DNA from: Rhodococcus sp. B7740
GTDB taxonomy: Bacteria; Actinomycetota; Actinomycetes; Mycobacteriales; Mycobacteriaceae
Direction: 5' to 3'
DNA length: 64,000 nucleotides
Assembly (NCBI RefSeq): GCF_000954115.1
Contig: NZ_CP010797.1
Span: 434,001 to 498,000, forward strand
Positions 25,029 to 34,141 of this stretch are shown here, in pieces; positions within the stretch are counted from its first letter, which is position 1, and each line of letters opens with the position of its first letter. The notes under the pieces were generated by a model that saw only the letters and a list, made by a program, of their open reading frames with translations, made no database searches and was not told the origin of the DNA. Both the position numbers and the translations under genes were made by a program.

Positions 25029-27937
25029 CGGCTGCTTCCGTTCGGTCCCCGGTTCCTGCACTCGTGCAGGAAGTACGCGAACTGGGCATCGAGATCGACG
25101 ACTCGGATCGGCGGCTCGCCGAGTACTCCTACGACGCCTCGAACTACCGAATTCCACCTGCCGCCGTTGTGTTTCCGCGCAATGCCGATGACGTGTCCAC
25201 CGTGGTTTCGCGGTGCGCCGCTGCCGGAATCGCGGTCATCGGCCGAGGCGGCGGAACGTCCATGGCGGGCAACGCGATCGGTCGCGGCATCGTGCTCGAT
25301 TTCTCTCGCCACATGAATCGCGTGATCTCGGTGGACACCGACTCGCGAACGGCGGTGGTGGAACCGGGAATCGTCATCTCGGAGTTGCAGCGAGAGTTGG
25401 TGGCGCGCACAGCCGGGGAATTCACGTTCGCCCCCGACCCGTCCAGCAAGACACGCGCGACGGTCGGCGGGGCGGTCGGCAACGACGCATGCGGTAATCA
25501 TTCGGTGCGCTACGGACGAACAGCGGACCACACGGTGGCGATGGACGTGGTCACCGCCGACGGGCACCTGCTTCGAGTGACTCGTAGCGGTGTGGCGGCA
25601 GTGCATTCGCAGGATTCCGCGGCAACCGATGCGGCCGAACGTATCTCGCGTGAGCTGCAGTCGCTGGCGGCGGACAACCTCGCCCTGTTCAGAGTCGAGC
25701 TGGGCCGCATACCGCGACAGGTCTCCGGATTTCACCTGTCGCATCTGCTGCCCGAGAACGGGTTCGACGTCGCTCGTGCACTCGTCGGAAGCGAGGGCAC
25801 CTGCGCGGTGATCGTCTCGGTCACCGTCGCCGTCGTGCCCGTACCGCGGGCCGCGCTGTTGCTCTGCCTGGGCTACGACGACGTGGTGGCCGCCGCGGCC
25901 GACGTGACGGCCATTCTCGAGTTCTCGCCTGCCGCGGTGGAGGGTATCGACGACAACATCGCCCGGACGATGGAGTACCGCCGCGGACCGGACTCCGTCC
26001 GCGGTCTGCCCGCGGGAAACGCCTGGCTCTACGTCGACCTCGACGGTGCCGATACCGCCGAAGTGGAGAACAAGGCCGCCCGTCTGCTCGAGGCGCTCGG
26101 TCTTCTCGGCCGCGTCAAGGAGGGCCGCATCGTCACCGACCCTGCCGATCGAACAGCGCTGTGGCGAGTACGTGAGGACGGCGCGGGGCTCGCGACCCGC
26201 CTGGCCGGCGGAGCCGAGTCCTGGGGCGGCTGGGAGGACGCCGCCGTCGCACCCGAGAACCTGTCCGCCTATCTCGCCGACCTCAACGTGCTTCTGGCCG
26301 AACACGATCTGACGGGGGTGATGTACGGACACTTCGGTGCCGGCTGCATGCACGTGCGCATCACGTTCGATCAGCGCACCGACGCCGGACGACGAGTGAT
26401 GAACGACTTCCTGCGCGCCGCCGCGCGGGTGGTGGTCGAGCACGGCGGCAGCCTGTCCGGTGAGCACGGCGACGGCAGGGCACGCTCGGAACTGCTGCCG
26501 GTGATGTACTCGCCCCGCATGCTCGACGCGTTCGCGCGATTCAAGCGCATCTGGGATCCCGGCGGCATCCTCAACCCGGGGTCGATCACCGATCCGGAAC
26601 CGATGATGGACAACCTGATGCTGCAGGGCATCCCACAGCGGGAATGGAAGACGACCTTCGATCTGCACCAGATCGGGACGCGGGCAGACCTGGATCCCTT
26701 CGTACACGCAACTCAGTCGTGTGTCGGTGTCGGTAAATGCCGCACAGCGTCCGGAGGCGTCATGTGCCCCAGTTTCCGCGCCACGGGCGACGAGAAGGAT
26801 TCGACGCGGGGTCGAGCACGAGTGTTGCAGGAGATGGTGCGCAGTTCGCCGACAGTTGCCGACGGATGGGCCTCGAAGGACGTGGCCGAATCGCTCGATC
26901 TGTGTCTGTCCTGCAAGGCCTGTTCGTCGGATTGTCCTGTCGGAGTGGACATGGCGACGTACAAGTCCGAGTTCCTCGATCATCACTACGCGGGGCGACT
27001 GCGGCCGCTCTCGCATTATTCGCTTGGCTGGTTGCCCCGCTGGCTGAAGGTGACGAAGAGAACGGCACCGTTGCTCAACCGTCTGCTCACCCCGCGCATC
27101 GCAGCACTGGCGGCTCGGCTCGGTGGGCTGACCACCGAGCGGCCGTTGCCACGATTCGCATCGGCGAAGGAACTGGCGCGAGAAGTCCGGCTCGGCGGCG
27201 GCCGCGACGCGGACGTCGTGTTGGTCGTCGACACCTTCACTCAGGGTTTTCGTCCCGAGGTCGCGGGCGCGGCTCAGCGCGTGCTCGAGGACTCGGGCCG
27301 CAGCACCGAATGCCGGACCGACGTGTGCTGTGGTCTGACCTGGATCTCGACGGGCCAGCTGAAGGCCGCCCGCGCGCACCTCACGAAAGCCGTTGCAGCA
27401 CTGGACGACGGCACCGACCGGCCCATCGTCGTCACCGAACCGAGCTGCGCGGCGGCGTTCCGCAAGGACATGCCGGAGTTGGTTCCCACCCCGGCCGCGA
27501 GACGAGTCGCGGCGCGAGTACAGAGTTTCGCGGGCGCGGTGATCGATCAGGCCGCGGCCGGGTGGGTGCCCACGGCGGAGATTCCCGACTCGGTGACCGT
27601 ACAGACCCACTGCCACGAATATGCGGTGTTCGGCAACGCCACCCAGCGCACGGCATTGGCCTCCGTCGGTATCGACGCGGTGCGGGAGGCCACCGGATGC
27701 TGCGGCGTGGCAGGCAATTTCGGCTTCGAGTCTCGGCACTTCGAGCTGAGCATGGCGGTCGCCGAGCAGGCCCTCGCACCGGCGCTCCGTGACGCCGAGC
27801 CGGACACCCCGATTCTGACCGACGGATTCTCCTGCCACATGCAGGTGCGTCAACTCACCGGTGACCTGACCGGTGACGCGTCCGTACACCTGGCGCAGAT
27901 ACTCGATCCACGTTCGACGAAAGGACCGCGGCCATGA
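25025..27937 (+). CDS. FAD-binding and [4Fe-4S] D-2-hydroxyacid dehydrogenase (YdiJ/GlcD-GlpC-like fusion)
   Basis: A 970-residue fusion. Residues about 45-230 are the FAD-binding PCMH domain (VIGRGGGTSMAGNAIG, AVGNDACGNHSVRYG). Residues about 230-540 are the C-terminal FAD-oxidase cap, ending GEHGDGRARSELLP and FKRIWDPGGILNPG. Next come two 4Fe-4S motifs (CVGVGKC...CP and CLSCKACSSDCPVG) and a CCG heterodisulfide-reductase-like domain (CCGVAGNFG). The layout matches the bacterial D-2-hydroxyglutarate/D-lactate dehydrogenase family. GTG overlaps the aminotransferase stop. Its role in the cluster is unclear: it might oxidise a 2-hydroxyacid made by the dehydrogenase at 35572. Confidence 0.85.
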   Translation: MTAASVRSPVPALVQEVRELGIEIDDSDRRLAEYSYDASNYRIPPAAVVFPRNADDVSTVVSRCAAAGIAVIGRGGGTSMAGNAIGRGIVLDFSRHMNRVISVDTDSRTAVVEPGIVISELQRELVARTAGEFTFAPDPSSKTRATVGGAVGNDACGNHSVRYGRTADHTVAMDVVTADGHLLRVTRSGVAAVHSQDSAATDAAERISRELQSLAADNLALFRVELGRIPRQVSGFHLSHLLPENGFDVARALVGSEGTCAVIVSVTVAVVPVPRAALLLCLGYDDVVAAAADVTAILEFSPAAVEGIDDNIARTMEYRRGPDSVRGLPAGNAWLYVDLDGADTAEVENKAARLLEALGLLGRVKEGRIVTDPADRTALWRVREDGAGLATRLAGGAESWGGWEDAAVAPENLSAYLADLNVLLAEHDLTGVMYGHFGAGCMHVRITFDQRTDAGRRVMNDFLRAAARVVVEHGGSLSGEHGDGRARSELLPVMYSPRMLDAFARFKRIWDPGGILNPGSITDPEPMMDNLMLQGIPQREWKTTFDLHQIGTRADLDPFVHATQSCVGVGKCRTASGGVMCPSFRATGDEKDSTRGRARVLQEMVRSSPTVADGWASKDVAESLDLCLSCKACSSDCPVGVDMATYKSEFLDHHYAGRLRPLSHYSLGWLPRWLKVTKRTAPLLNRLLTPRIAALAARLGGLTTERPLPRFASAKELAREVRLGGGRDADVVLVVDTFTQGFRPEVAGAAQRVLEDSGRSTECRTDVCCGLTWISTGQLKAARAHLTKAVAALDDGTDRPIVVTEPSCAAAFRKDMPELVPTPAARRVAARVQSFAGAVIDQAAAGWVPTAEIPDSVTVQTHCHEYAVFGNATQRTALASVGIDAVREATGCCGVAGNFGFESRHFELSMAVAEQALAPALRDAEPDTPILTDGFSCHMQVRQLTGDLTGDASVHLAQILDPRSTKGPRP

Positions 27938-29409
27938 CCGCCAGTTCGACCACCAGCCTCACGCGTCCTACCATCACGGCTCCGACCGACCTGTTCATCG
28001 CGGGCACGTGGACCGCCGCAGCGTCCGACGCCCGGTTCGATGTCATCGATCCCGCCAGCGGCGAGGTCATCGCCAACGTCGCCGACGGCGGCATCAAAGA
28101 TGCCGAGAACGCCATGGCCGCAGCGGTCGACGCCGCCGCCGACTGGGCCGCGACTGCGCCCCGTGCCCGCAGTGAAATCCTGCGTAAGGCTTACGAATTG
28201 ATCATGGCGCGGTCGGAGGAACTCGCCGCGATCATCACCGCGGAAATGGGGAAACCGCTGGCCGACGCGCGAGGTGAAGTGGCCTACGGCGCGGAGTTCT
28301 TCCGGTGGTTTTCCGAAGAAGCAGTGCGTATCTCAGGTGATCACACCCTCACCGGAGACGGTAAGAACCGCATCGTGGTCACCCGAGCACCCGTCGGACC
28401 GTGCATTCTCGTCACTCCGTGGAACTTCCCATTGGCCATGGGAACTCGCAAGATCGGCCCTGCATTGGCGGCAGGATGCACCGTGGTGTTCAAGCCGGCC
28501 GAGCAAACTCCGTTGACGGCTTTTGCCCTGGCCGAAATCCTGCGCGACGCCGGTGTTCCGGCGGGAGTGGTCAATGTCGTGACCACCACCGACGCGTCGG
28601 GTGTCGTGGGCTCGTGGATGAGCAGCGGTTCGGCCCGCAAGATCAGCTTCACCGGGTCGACGGCGGTGGGCAAGATCCTGCTCGAACAAGCTGCATCGAC
28701 CGTGATGCGCACCTCGATGGAACTCGGTGGCAACGCACCCTTCATCGTCATGGACGACGCCGATCTCACGCGCGCCGTCGACGGTGCGATGGTCGCCAAG
28801 ATGCGCAACATGGGTGAGGCGTGCACCGCCGCCAACCGATTCTTCGTACACCGCAGCGTCACAGCGCAGTTCGCGGAGGCGCTCGCCGAGCGGATGGGTG
28901 CACTGTCGGTCGGGGCCGGAAGTGCACCCGGAACCGAGGTGGGTCCACTGATCGACGACGCGGGCCGCACCAAGGTGCAGACACTCGTCGACGACGCCCT
29001 CGGGCGCGGCGCACGTGCGATCGTCGGGGGAGTGGCCCCGGACGGACCCGGCTACTTCTACCCACCGACGGTCCTCACGGACGTCGACGCGGCGTCGGAT
29101 CTGATGTCACAGGAAATCTTCGGGCCGGTGGCAGCAATCGTCCCGTTCGACACCGAGGACGAGGTGATCGCCCTCGCCAACGACACCGAATGGGGACTCG
29201 TCGGATACGTCTTCACCCAGGACATCGACCGTGCTCTTCGGATGGGTGAGCGCCTCGAGGTGGGCATGGTCGGCCTCAACACGGGGCTGGTGTCCAATCC
29301 GGCTGCGCCGTTCGGTGGTGTCAAACAGTCCGGACTCGGCCGCGAGGGCGGAAAAGTCGGCATAGACGAATTTCTGGAGTACAAATATTTCGCCATTCCC
29401 CGAGGCTGA
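27934..29409 (+). CDS. NAD(P)-dependent aldehyde dehydrogenase (GabD / DoeC-like)
   Basis: A 491-residue aldehyde dehydrogenase. The Rossmann motif appears as FTGSTAVGKIL, the general base Glu as MELGGNAPFIV and the catalytic Cys in GEACTAANRFFVH. The sequence is closest in style to succinate-semialdehyde dehydrogenases. With the aminotransferase upstream it would oxidise the semialdehyde product: aspartate semialdehyde to aspartate if the substrate is ectoine, or succinate semialdehyde if it is GABA. GAAAGGA precedes the ATG, which overlaps the previous stop. Confidence 0.88.
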   Translation: MTASSTTSLTRPTITAPTDLFIAGTWTAAASDARFDVIDPASGEVIANVADGGIKDAENAMAAAVDAAADWAATAPRARSEILRKAYELIMARSEELAAIITAEMGKPLADARGEVAYGAEFFRWFSEEAVRISGDHTLTGDGKNRIVVTRAPVGPCILVTPWNFPLAMGTRKIGPALAAGCTVVFKPAEQTPLTAFALAEILRDAGVPAGVVNVVTTTDASGVVGSWMSSGSARKISFTGSTAVGKILLEQAASTVMRTSMELGGNAPFIVMDDADLTRAVDGAMVAKMRNMGEACTAANRFFVHRSVTAQFAEALAERMGALSVGAGSAPGTEVGPLIDDAGRTKVQTLVDDALGRGARAIVGGVAPDGPGYFYPPTVLTDVDAASDLMSQEIFGPVAAIVPFDTEDEVIALANDTEWGLVGYVFTQDIDRALRMGERLEVGMVGLNTGLVSNPAAPFGGVKQSGLGREGGKVGIDEFLEYKYFAIPRG

Positions 29410-29424
29410 GAGAGGTTTTCGATC

Positions 29425-30138
29425 ATGCCCAGTTCGAGACGACTGACGCCCATCGACGCACGCAACACGTCGATGGTCATTGCCGACCAGATTCGCGACC
29501 GCATCATCGACGGGTCCTACGCCCCAGGGGAACAGATCAACGAGGCCAACGTCGCCGCGGAACTCGAGATCTCGCGGGGACCGGTCCGGGAGGCGCTGCA
29601 GCGTCTCAATCAGGAGGGGCTCCTCGTCAGCTACCGGAATCGAGGCGTGTTCGTCGTCGAGCTGAGCAGCGAGGATGTCACCGAGATCTACGAATCCCGC
29701 GCGGCGATCGAGGTCGGTGCCGCGTGGACTCTCGTGCACGGCGATCGCGCTCGTTTGGTTTCGGCTGCCGATGAGCTCTCGGCCATCGTGATACAGATGC
29801 AGCCGTTCATCGATCGGGCGGACTGGCGAGGTCTTGCCGAACGGGATCTGGCGTTTCACACCGCCCTGGTCGCGGCAACGCGCAACAGCCGAATGTCGCG
29901 AACGTACGCCACGCTCGCTGCAGAGGCGCGAATCTGCATGGCCAACCTCGAAACCGCGTACTACCGGCCCGAGGCGCTGGTGGAGGAACACCAGCTGATC
30001 GTCGACCTCCTGCTCGGATCGGACTGGGACGCGCTGGAAAAGGGCGTGCACGAGCACATGGACACCGCTATCCACGATCTGACTCGCGCCATGGTCGAGG
30101 AGCAGGCAGGACACTCGGCGCTGGCCACTCCGGGTTAG
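29425..30138 (+). CDS. GntR family regulator with FCD ligand domain
   Basis: A 237-residue repressor. The winged helix covers about residues 15-82 (IADQIRDRIIDGSYAPGEQINEANVAAELEISRGPVREALQRL). The FCD domain follows, with metal/ligand histidines in DLAFHTAL, EEHQLIVD and VHEHMD. It lies in the middle of the catabolic cluster, 15 bp after the aldehyde dehydrogenase, with GAGAGG before the ATG. The two identical palindromes at 23722 and 30205 flank the gene set it is part of and are its most likely targets. The effector is probably a pathway intermediate; for ectoine degradation in other bacteria the inducer is an acetyl-diaminobutyrate, but that regulator (EnuR) is of a different GntR subtype. 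Confidence 0.88.
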   Translation: MPSSRRLTPIDARNTSMVIADQIRDRIIDGSYAPGEQINEANVAAELEISRGPVREALQRLNQEGLLVSYRNRGVFVVELSSEDVTEIYESRAAIEVGAAWTLVHGDRARLVSAADELSAIVIQMQPFIDRADWRGLAERDLAFHTALVAATRNSRMSRTYATLAAEARICMANLETAYYRPEALVEEHQLIVDLLLGSDWDALEKGVHEHMDTAIHDLTRAMVEEQAGHSALATPG

Positions 30139-30174
30139 TCGCCTGCCCGCAACACAGCATTTACATCCGAAGTC

Positions 30175-30218
30175 TTGCGAACCTCTCGCGCCAGCGCTTA
30201 GCCTGATTGTCAACAATC
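30175..30218 (+). promoter_or_regulatory. Promoter and GntR operator copy 2 upstream of the doeA-like gene
   Basis: TTGCGA (30175-30180), 18-bp spacer and TAGCCT (30199-30204) form a promoter. The palindrome GATTGTCAACAATC (30205-30218) begins on the next base and covers the predicted start site, the position expected for steric repression. Confidence 0.72.
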
Positions 30219-30249
30219 TACTAAAACGACTTCCTTGAAGGGGGTGCCC

Positions 30250-31539
30250 GTGAACGACTCACCCGACGCCGCCTACGTCACCGCACTCGGACCCGACGAG
30301 ACCACAGGACGGGCCGCTCCAGGCCTGGCTCGGTACCCCGATGTTCCGAACAGCACGCCGATCACCTTCACCGACGAGGAGTACGCCGCCCGGCTCGCTG
30401 CCGTCCGAGAGCGGATGGCAGCGCAGAACCTCACCGCGCTCATCGTCACCGATCCCGCGAACCTGTACTACCTGCTCGGCTACAACGCCCTCTCCTTCTA
30501 CACCCCGCAGATGCTGTACGTGCCCCTCGACGGAGAGATGTACTTCTTCGCCCGCGAGATGGACGCCAACGGCGCGTTTCGGACGTCATGGCTGCCGCAG
30601 GATCGAACGTTCGGCTACCCCGAAACATTCGTACAGCGCAAGGACACCCACCCGTTCGTCTGGGTCGCCGCAAAGCTGCGGGAACTGGGACTGGTGAACA
30701 ACTTCGAGCACGGCCAGGTCGGGTTGGAGATGGACTCGTACTACTTCAGCCCGAAGGCATTCGAGGCACTGGTGAAGTCGCTGCCCGAATACCGCTTCAC
30801 CGACTCCTACGAACTGATCAACTGGGTGCGAGTGGTCAAGTCGCCGGCGGAGATCGCCCTGATGCGCGGTGCCGCCCAGGTGTGCGAGTCGGCGATGTCG
30901 GCCGCGTACCGGTCGATCTCGGTCGGTGAACGGCAGTGCGATGCAGCTGCTGCCATCATGAACGCACAGGTACGCGGCACCGAGGAGTTCGGCGGCGACC
31001 ACCCCGCCATCGTCCCGATGCTGCCCACCGGTGCCGGAGCCGACACCCCTCACCTGACCTGGTCGCATCAACCCTTCGTGCGGGGCGAGACCACCGTCGT
31101 CGAACTGGCCGGAGTGTTCCGGCGCTACCACGTCCCGATGGCGCGCACCATCGTTCTCGGAAAGCCAAGTTCGCGTTTGGATTACCTCGCCAAGTCCACC
31201 GGGGAAGCCCTGAACGACGTGCTCGCAACCGTACGGGCAGGCGTCACCGCCACCGAGCTGGCGCAGGTGTGGAACACCAGCCTGGCCAAGCACGGACTGC
31301 ACAAACCGTCGCGCATCGGCTACTCGATCGGCATCGCCTACGCACCCGACTGGGGTGAGCGCACCGTCAGCCTGCGCACCGACGACGAGACGGTACTCGC
31401 CGAGAACATGACGTTCCACATCATCGGCGGAATGTGGATGGACGACTACGGATACGAGGTATCCGAGGCCGTTCGTGTCACCGAGAACGGCCTCGAAACC
31501 TTCACCGCATACCCCCGAGAACTACTGACGAAGGAGTGA
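30250..31539 (+). CDS. doeA: M24-family ectoine hydrolase-like protein (DoeA/EutD type)
   Basis: A 429-residue pita-bread protein. The N-terminal domain contains VTDPANLYYLLGYNALSFYTPQ and EMDANGAFRTSWL; the C-terminal domain has PTGAGADTPHLTWSHQPF and SRIGYSIGIAYAPDWGERT. The residues that bind two metal ions in M24 peptidases are lost (VVELAGVFRRYHVPMART instead of the D..G......D..R pattern; Tyr in place of the first metal His). Loss of the metal site is known for creatinase and for the ectoine hydrolase group, so this is probably not a Pro-dipeptidase. DoeA opens ectoine to N-alpha-acetyl-diaminobutyrate. GTG 30250 follows AAGGGGG; an earlier TTG at 30235 is less likely. Context with aminotransferase, deacylase, aldehyde dehydrogenase and a ProP-like symporter supports the call. 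Confidence 0.72.
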   Translation: MNDSPDAAYVTALGPDETTGRAAPGLARYPDVPNSTPITFTDEEYAARLAAVRERMAAQNLTALIVTDPANLYYLLGYNALSFYTPQMLYVPLDGEMYFFAREMDANGAFRTSWLPQDRTFGYPETFVQRKDTHPFVWVAAKLRELGLVNNFEHGQVGLEMDSYYFSPKAFEALVKSLPEYRFTDSYELINWVRVVKSPAEIALMRGAAQVCESAMSAAYRSISVGERQCDAAAAIMNAQVRGTEEFGGDHPAIVPMLPTGAGADTPHLTWSHQPFVRGETTVVELAGVFRRYHVPMARTIVLGKPSSRLDYLAKSTGEALNDVLATVRAGVTATELAQVWNTSLAKHGLHKPSRIGYSIGIAYAPDWGERTVSLRTDDETVLAENMTFHIIGGMWMDDYGYEVSEAVRVTENGLETFTAYPRELLTKE

Positions 31540-31541
31540 GC

Positions 31542-32834
31542 ATGACCGCCACCGCACAAGGTCGCCCCGCAGGCTCCACTCCTGCCATCCATGGTCGTTC
31601 CGCAGGCTCCACTCCTGCCATCCCCTGGGCACTACGAACCGACAAGCTGGTGGGATCGGTGATCGATTCGTCGACATCGCTCCTCGCCGCGCAGAAACAC
31701 GACATCGTTCGATTCGCCATGGGATCTCCTGCAGCCGAGACGGTTCCGGCCGCTGCGTTCACCGAGATCGCCGGCAGCGTACTCACCGCGGACGCATTCG
31801 ATTACGGTGCCACCGAGGGTGATCCGGGTTTGATCGACGCGTTGCTCGCATACCTCGACTCGGTGGGCGAACCCACGACCGAGGAGCGGGTGGTGATCAC
31901 CTCAGGCGGAATGCAGGGCCTCGACATCGCGTGCAAGCTGTTCATCGACCCGGGCGACCTGGTGATCGTCGAAAGTCCCACGTACACCAACGGAACTGCC
32001 ACCGTACTCAGCTACGGAGGTGACATTCTCGAAGCTCCGATGGACAGTGACGGCCTCATCGTCGAGGCGTTGCCCGAGCTCGTCGAGCGCGCAGGTCGAG
32101 TGCCGAAGATGATCTACGTGATTCCCAACTTCCAGAACCCGTCCGGGGTCACCCTGTCGCTCGAGCGGCGTCAGCTGCTCATCGAGCTGGCACATCGGTG
32201 GGGATCGGTGATTCTCGACGACGATCCGTACGGCCTGCTGCGCTTCTCGGGGGATCCGATTCCCAGTTTCGGCACGCTCAGTCCGAACGACCCGCTGATC
32301 TTCTCGGTTCGGACCTTCTCCAAGATGATCGCTCCAGGCCTGCGAGTGGGGTGGGTGGACGCCGCCCCCGAGGCTCGGCAACTGATCGTCAACGCCAAAC
32401 AGGCCATGGATACGTGCACCAACCTGCCCGGTCAGCGGATGGTGGCCGAGTACATCCGGCGCGGCCTGCTCGACGAGCATCTTCGATCGTTGGCCTCGGT
32501 GTACCTGCCCCGCAAGGTCGCGATGCAGAACAGCATCGAGAGGTACTTCGGCGAGTCGATGTCGACGACGGATCCTGAGGGAGGCTTCTTTCTCTGGGCG
32601 ACGTTGCGCGGCAACGATGTCGACTTCTCGACGCAGGACCTGTTCGAGACGGCGCTGGCCGAGGGCGTGGCCTACATACCGGGGCCGGCATTGTCGGTGG
32701 GTGGGAAGTTCCACGACTCGTTACGGCTGTGCTTCGCCTCGTCGACGCCCGAACGTATCGACGAGGGGATCAGGCGGCTGGCGGCAGCGGTGGAGAAGTC
32801 CAAGCATCTGCTCGCCTCCGATCCCACCCGATGA
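31542..32834 (+). CDS. Class I/II PLP aminotransferase (2-aminoadipate/LysN-like)
   Basis: A 430-residue fold-type I aminotransferase of the MocR-type catalytic family but without a DNA-binding domain. Conserved segments are SGGMQGLDIACKLFIDPGD, YVIPNFQNPSGVTLS, ILDDDPYGLLRF and the PLP-lysine segment RTFSKMIAPGLRVGW. The substrate is not evident; related enzymes act on 2-aminoadipate, valine/leucine analogues or diamino acids. The N-terminus (residues about 6-28) holds two in-frame copies of a dispersed repeat (RPAGSTPAIHG, RSAGSTPAIPW) and should be an unstructured addition. AAGGAG precedes the ATG, 2 bp after the doeA-like stop. Its stop overlaps the M20 start. Confidence 0.85.
   Translation: MTATAQGRPAGSTPAIHGRSAGSTPAIPWALRTDKLVGSVIDSSTSLLAAQKHDIVRFAMGSPAAETVPAAAFTEIAGSVLTADAFDYGATEGDPGLIDALLAYLDSVGEPTTEERVVITSGGMQGLDIACKLFIDPGDLVIVESPTYTNGTATVLSYGGDILEAPMDSDGLIVEALPELVERAGRVPKMIYVIPNFQNPSGVTLSLERRQLLIELAHRWGSVILDDDPYGLLRFSGDPIPSFGTLSPNDPLIFSVRTFSKMIAPGLRVGWVDAAPEARQLIVNAKQAMDTCTNLPGQRMVAEYIRRGLLDEHLRSLASVYLPRKVAMQNSIERYFGESMSTTDPEGGFFLWATLRGNDVDFSTQDLFETALAEGVAYIPGPALSVGGKFHDSLRLCFASSTPERIDEGIRRLAAAVEKSKHLLASDPTR
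31560..31622. repeat. Two tandem copies of a dispersed ~30-bp repeat inside the aminotransferase gene
   Basis: Copies at 31560-31589 and 31593-31622 differ at two bases and share CCGCAGGCTCCACTCCTG. The 33-bp period keeps frame and duplicates the peptide AGSTPAI. A third close copy lies at 36931-36960 and a diverged copy at 21909-21936. Confidence 0.8.
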
Positions 32835-34027
32835 CCGTCTCGGATTCCGAACGCGCTCTGCTGGATTCGATCGACGAGCACGAGATCGTCACTCTGACAG
32901 CGGCATTGATCGACGCGGGCGGCGAAAACCCCGGCGACACGGAGGAGAAGACCGCAAAGGTCCTCGCCGAGCACTGTCGCGCACTGGGATTCGACGTTCG
33001 AGCCGTCGAGGTGGTTCCGGGTCGGCCCAACATCATCGTGTCGATCGGATCCGACGATCGCCCGGGAGTCCTCTTCGTCGGGCACTCGGACGTGGTCCCC
33101 GCGGGAACGGGCTGGACCACCGACCCCTTCTCCGCCGTGGTTCGAGACGGCCGCATCGTCGGCCGCGGGGCCTGCGACATGAAGGGCGGCCTCGCCGCCG
33201 TCGTGGCCGCGATGACCGCGGTGCAGCGCGCCGGTCTTGCCGACGAGCATCCGATGACGTTGGCGTGCCTGGTCGACGAGGAGGACACCGGTCTCGGCAT
33301 CCGAGCGTTCGTGGCCGACCCACCACTGCGGAACCACAGCCACTGCGTGGTGGCCGAGCCGACGGATCTGATCACCATTGTCGGTTGCCGAGGCGCCGCC
33401 AATCTGGAGATCGAGATCCGCGGCCGCTCCGCACATGCGGGACAACCTCGTAACGGAGCCAATGCCATAGCGGCTGCAGCGCGCATCATCGCGATGATCG
33501 AAGACTGGCAGATCGAGCTGGACGGCAAGCCCGACCCCGAGTTGGGCCCCGCCACCTGGAACGTGGGAACCATCTCGGGTGGGACGGGAACCTCGATGGT
33601 CGCCGATCGCTGCACGCTCACCGTCGATCGGCGACTGCTTCCCGGCGAGCGCGCCATCGATGTCGTCGCCGAATTGCGCTCACGTATCGAAGCAGCGGAT
33701 GTGACCGGATCCGGTATCGAGGTGACAATCGACGTCGCGATGGAGATGCCCGGCTTTCTGACCAGCGCAGACAGCGGATTGGTCAGCACCGCAGTGCAAT
33801 CGGTCCTCGACACCGGATCTGCGAGTTCGACTGACATCTGGACTGCTTCGTGCGATGGTGGTTTCGTGGCACAGCAGATGGGTATCGGCACCGTCGTGCT
33901 CGGTCCGGGGGAGATCGAAAACCAGGCACATCGGCCGGACGAATCCGTGGCCGTGCGGCAATTGACCGACAGCGCAAGGGCGTACGCGTTGATAGCCACC
34001 AGAATCGCTGCGCCACCTGGTCTTTAG
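32831..34027 (+). CDS. M20 family deacylase (ArgE/DapE-like)
   Basis: A 398-residue zinc amidohydrolase with all expected ligands: GHSDVVPAG (His, Asp), the bridging Asp in GACDMKGG, the catalytic Glu pair in DEEDTG, a ligand Glu/Asp in AEPTD and the last His in ENQAHRPDE. The dimerisation domain contains GRSAHAGQPRNGANAI. Known members deacetylate acetylornithine or desuccinylate diaminopimelate. In this cluster the plausible substrate is N-alpha-acetyl-2,4-diaminobutyrate from the DoeA-like reaction, a step done by an unrelated AstE-like enzyme (DoeB) in Halomonas. ATG overlaps the aminotransferase stop by 4 bp. Confidence 0.85.
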   Translation: MTVSDSERALLDSIDEHEIVTLTAALIDAGGENPGDTEEKTAKVLAEHCRALGFDVRAVEVVPGRPNIIVSIGSDDRPGVLFVGHSDVVPAGTGWTTDPFSAVVRDGRIVGRGACDMKGGLAAVVAAMTAVQRAGLADEHPMTLACLVDEEDTGLGIRAFVADPPLRNHSHCVVAEPTDLITIVGCRGAANLEIEIRGRSAHAGQPRNGANAIAAAARIIAMIEDWQIELDGKPDPELGPATWNVGTISGGTGTSMVADRCTLTVDRRLLPGERAIDVVAELRSRIEAADVTGSGIEVTIDVAMEMPGFLTSADSGLVSTAVQSVLDTGSASSTDIWTASCDGGFVAQQMGIGTVVLGPGEIENQAHRPDESVAVRQLTDSARAYALIATRIAAPPGL

Positions 34028-34141
34028 CTTCCGAGAAGGGGGTTGGCCGAAAAGCACGTTCCGGTTGGCCGTACAGTCGAACGCTGCGAAGTACCACACC
34101 GACGCTCCATGTTGTTCACAAAAGCGAGAGGTATTTCGACC

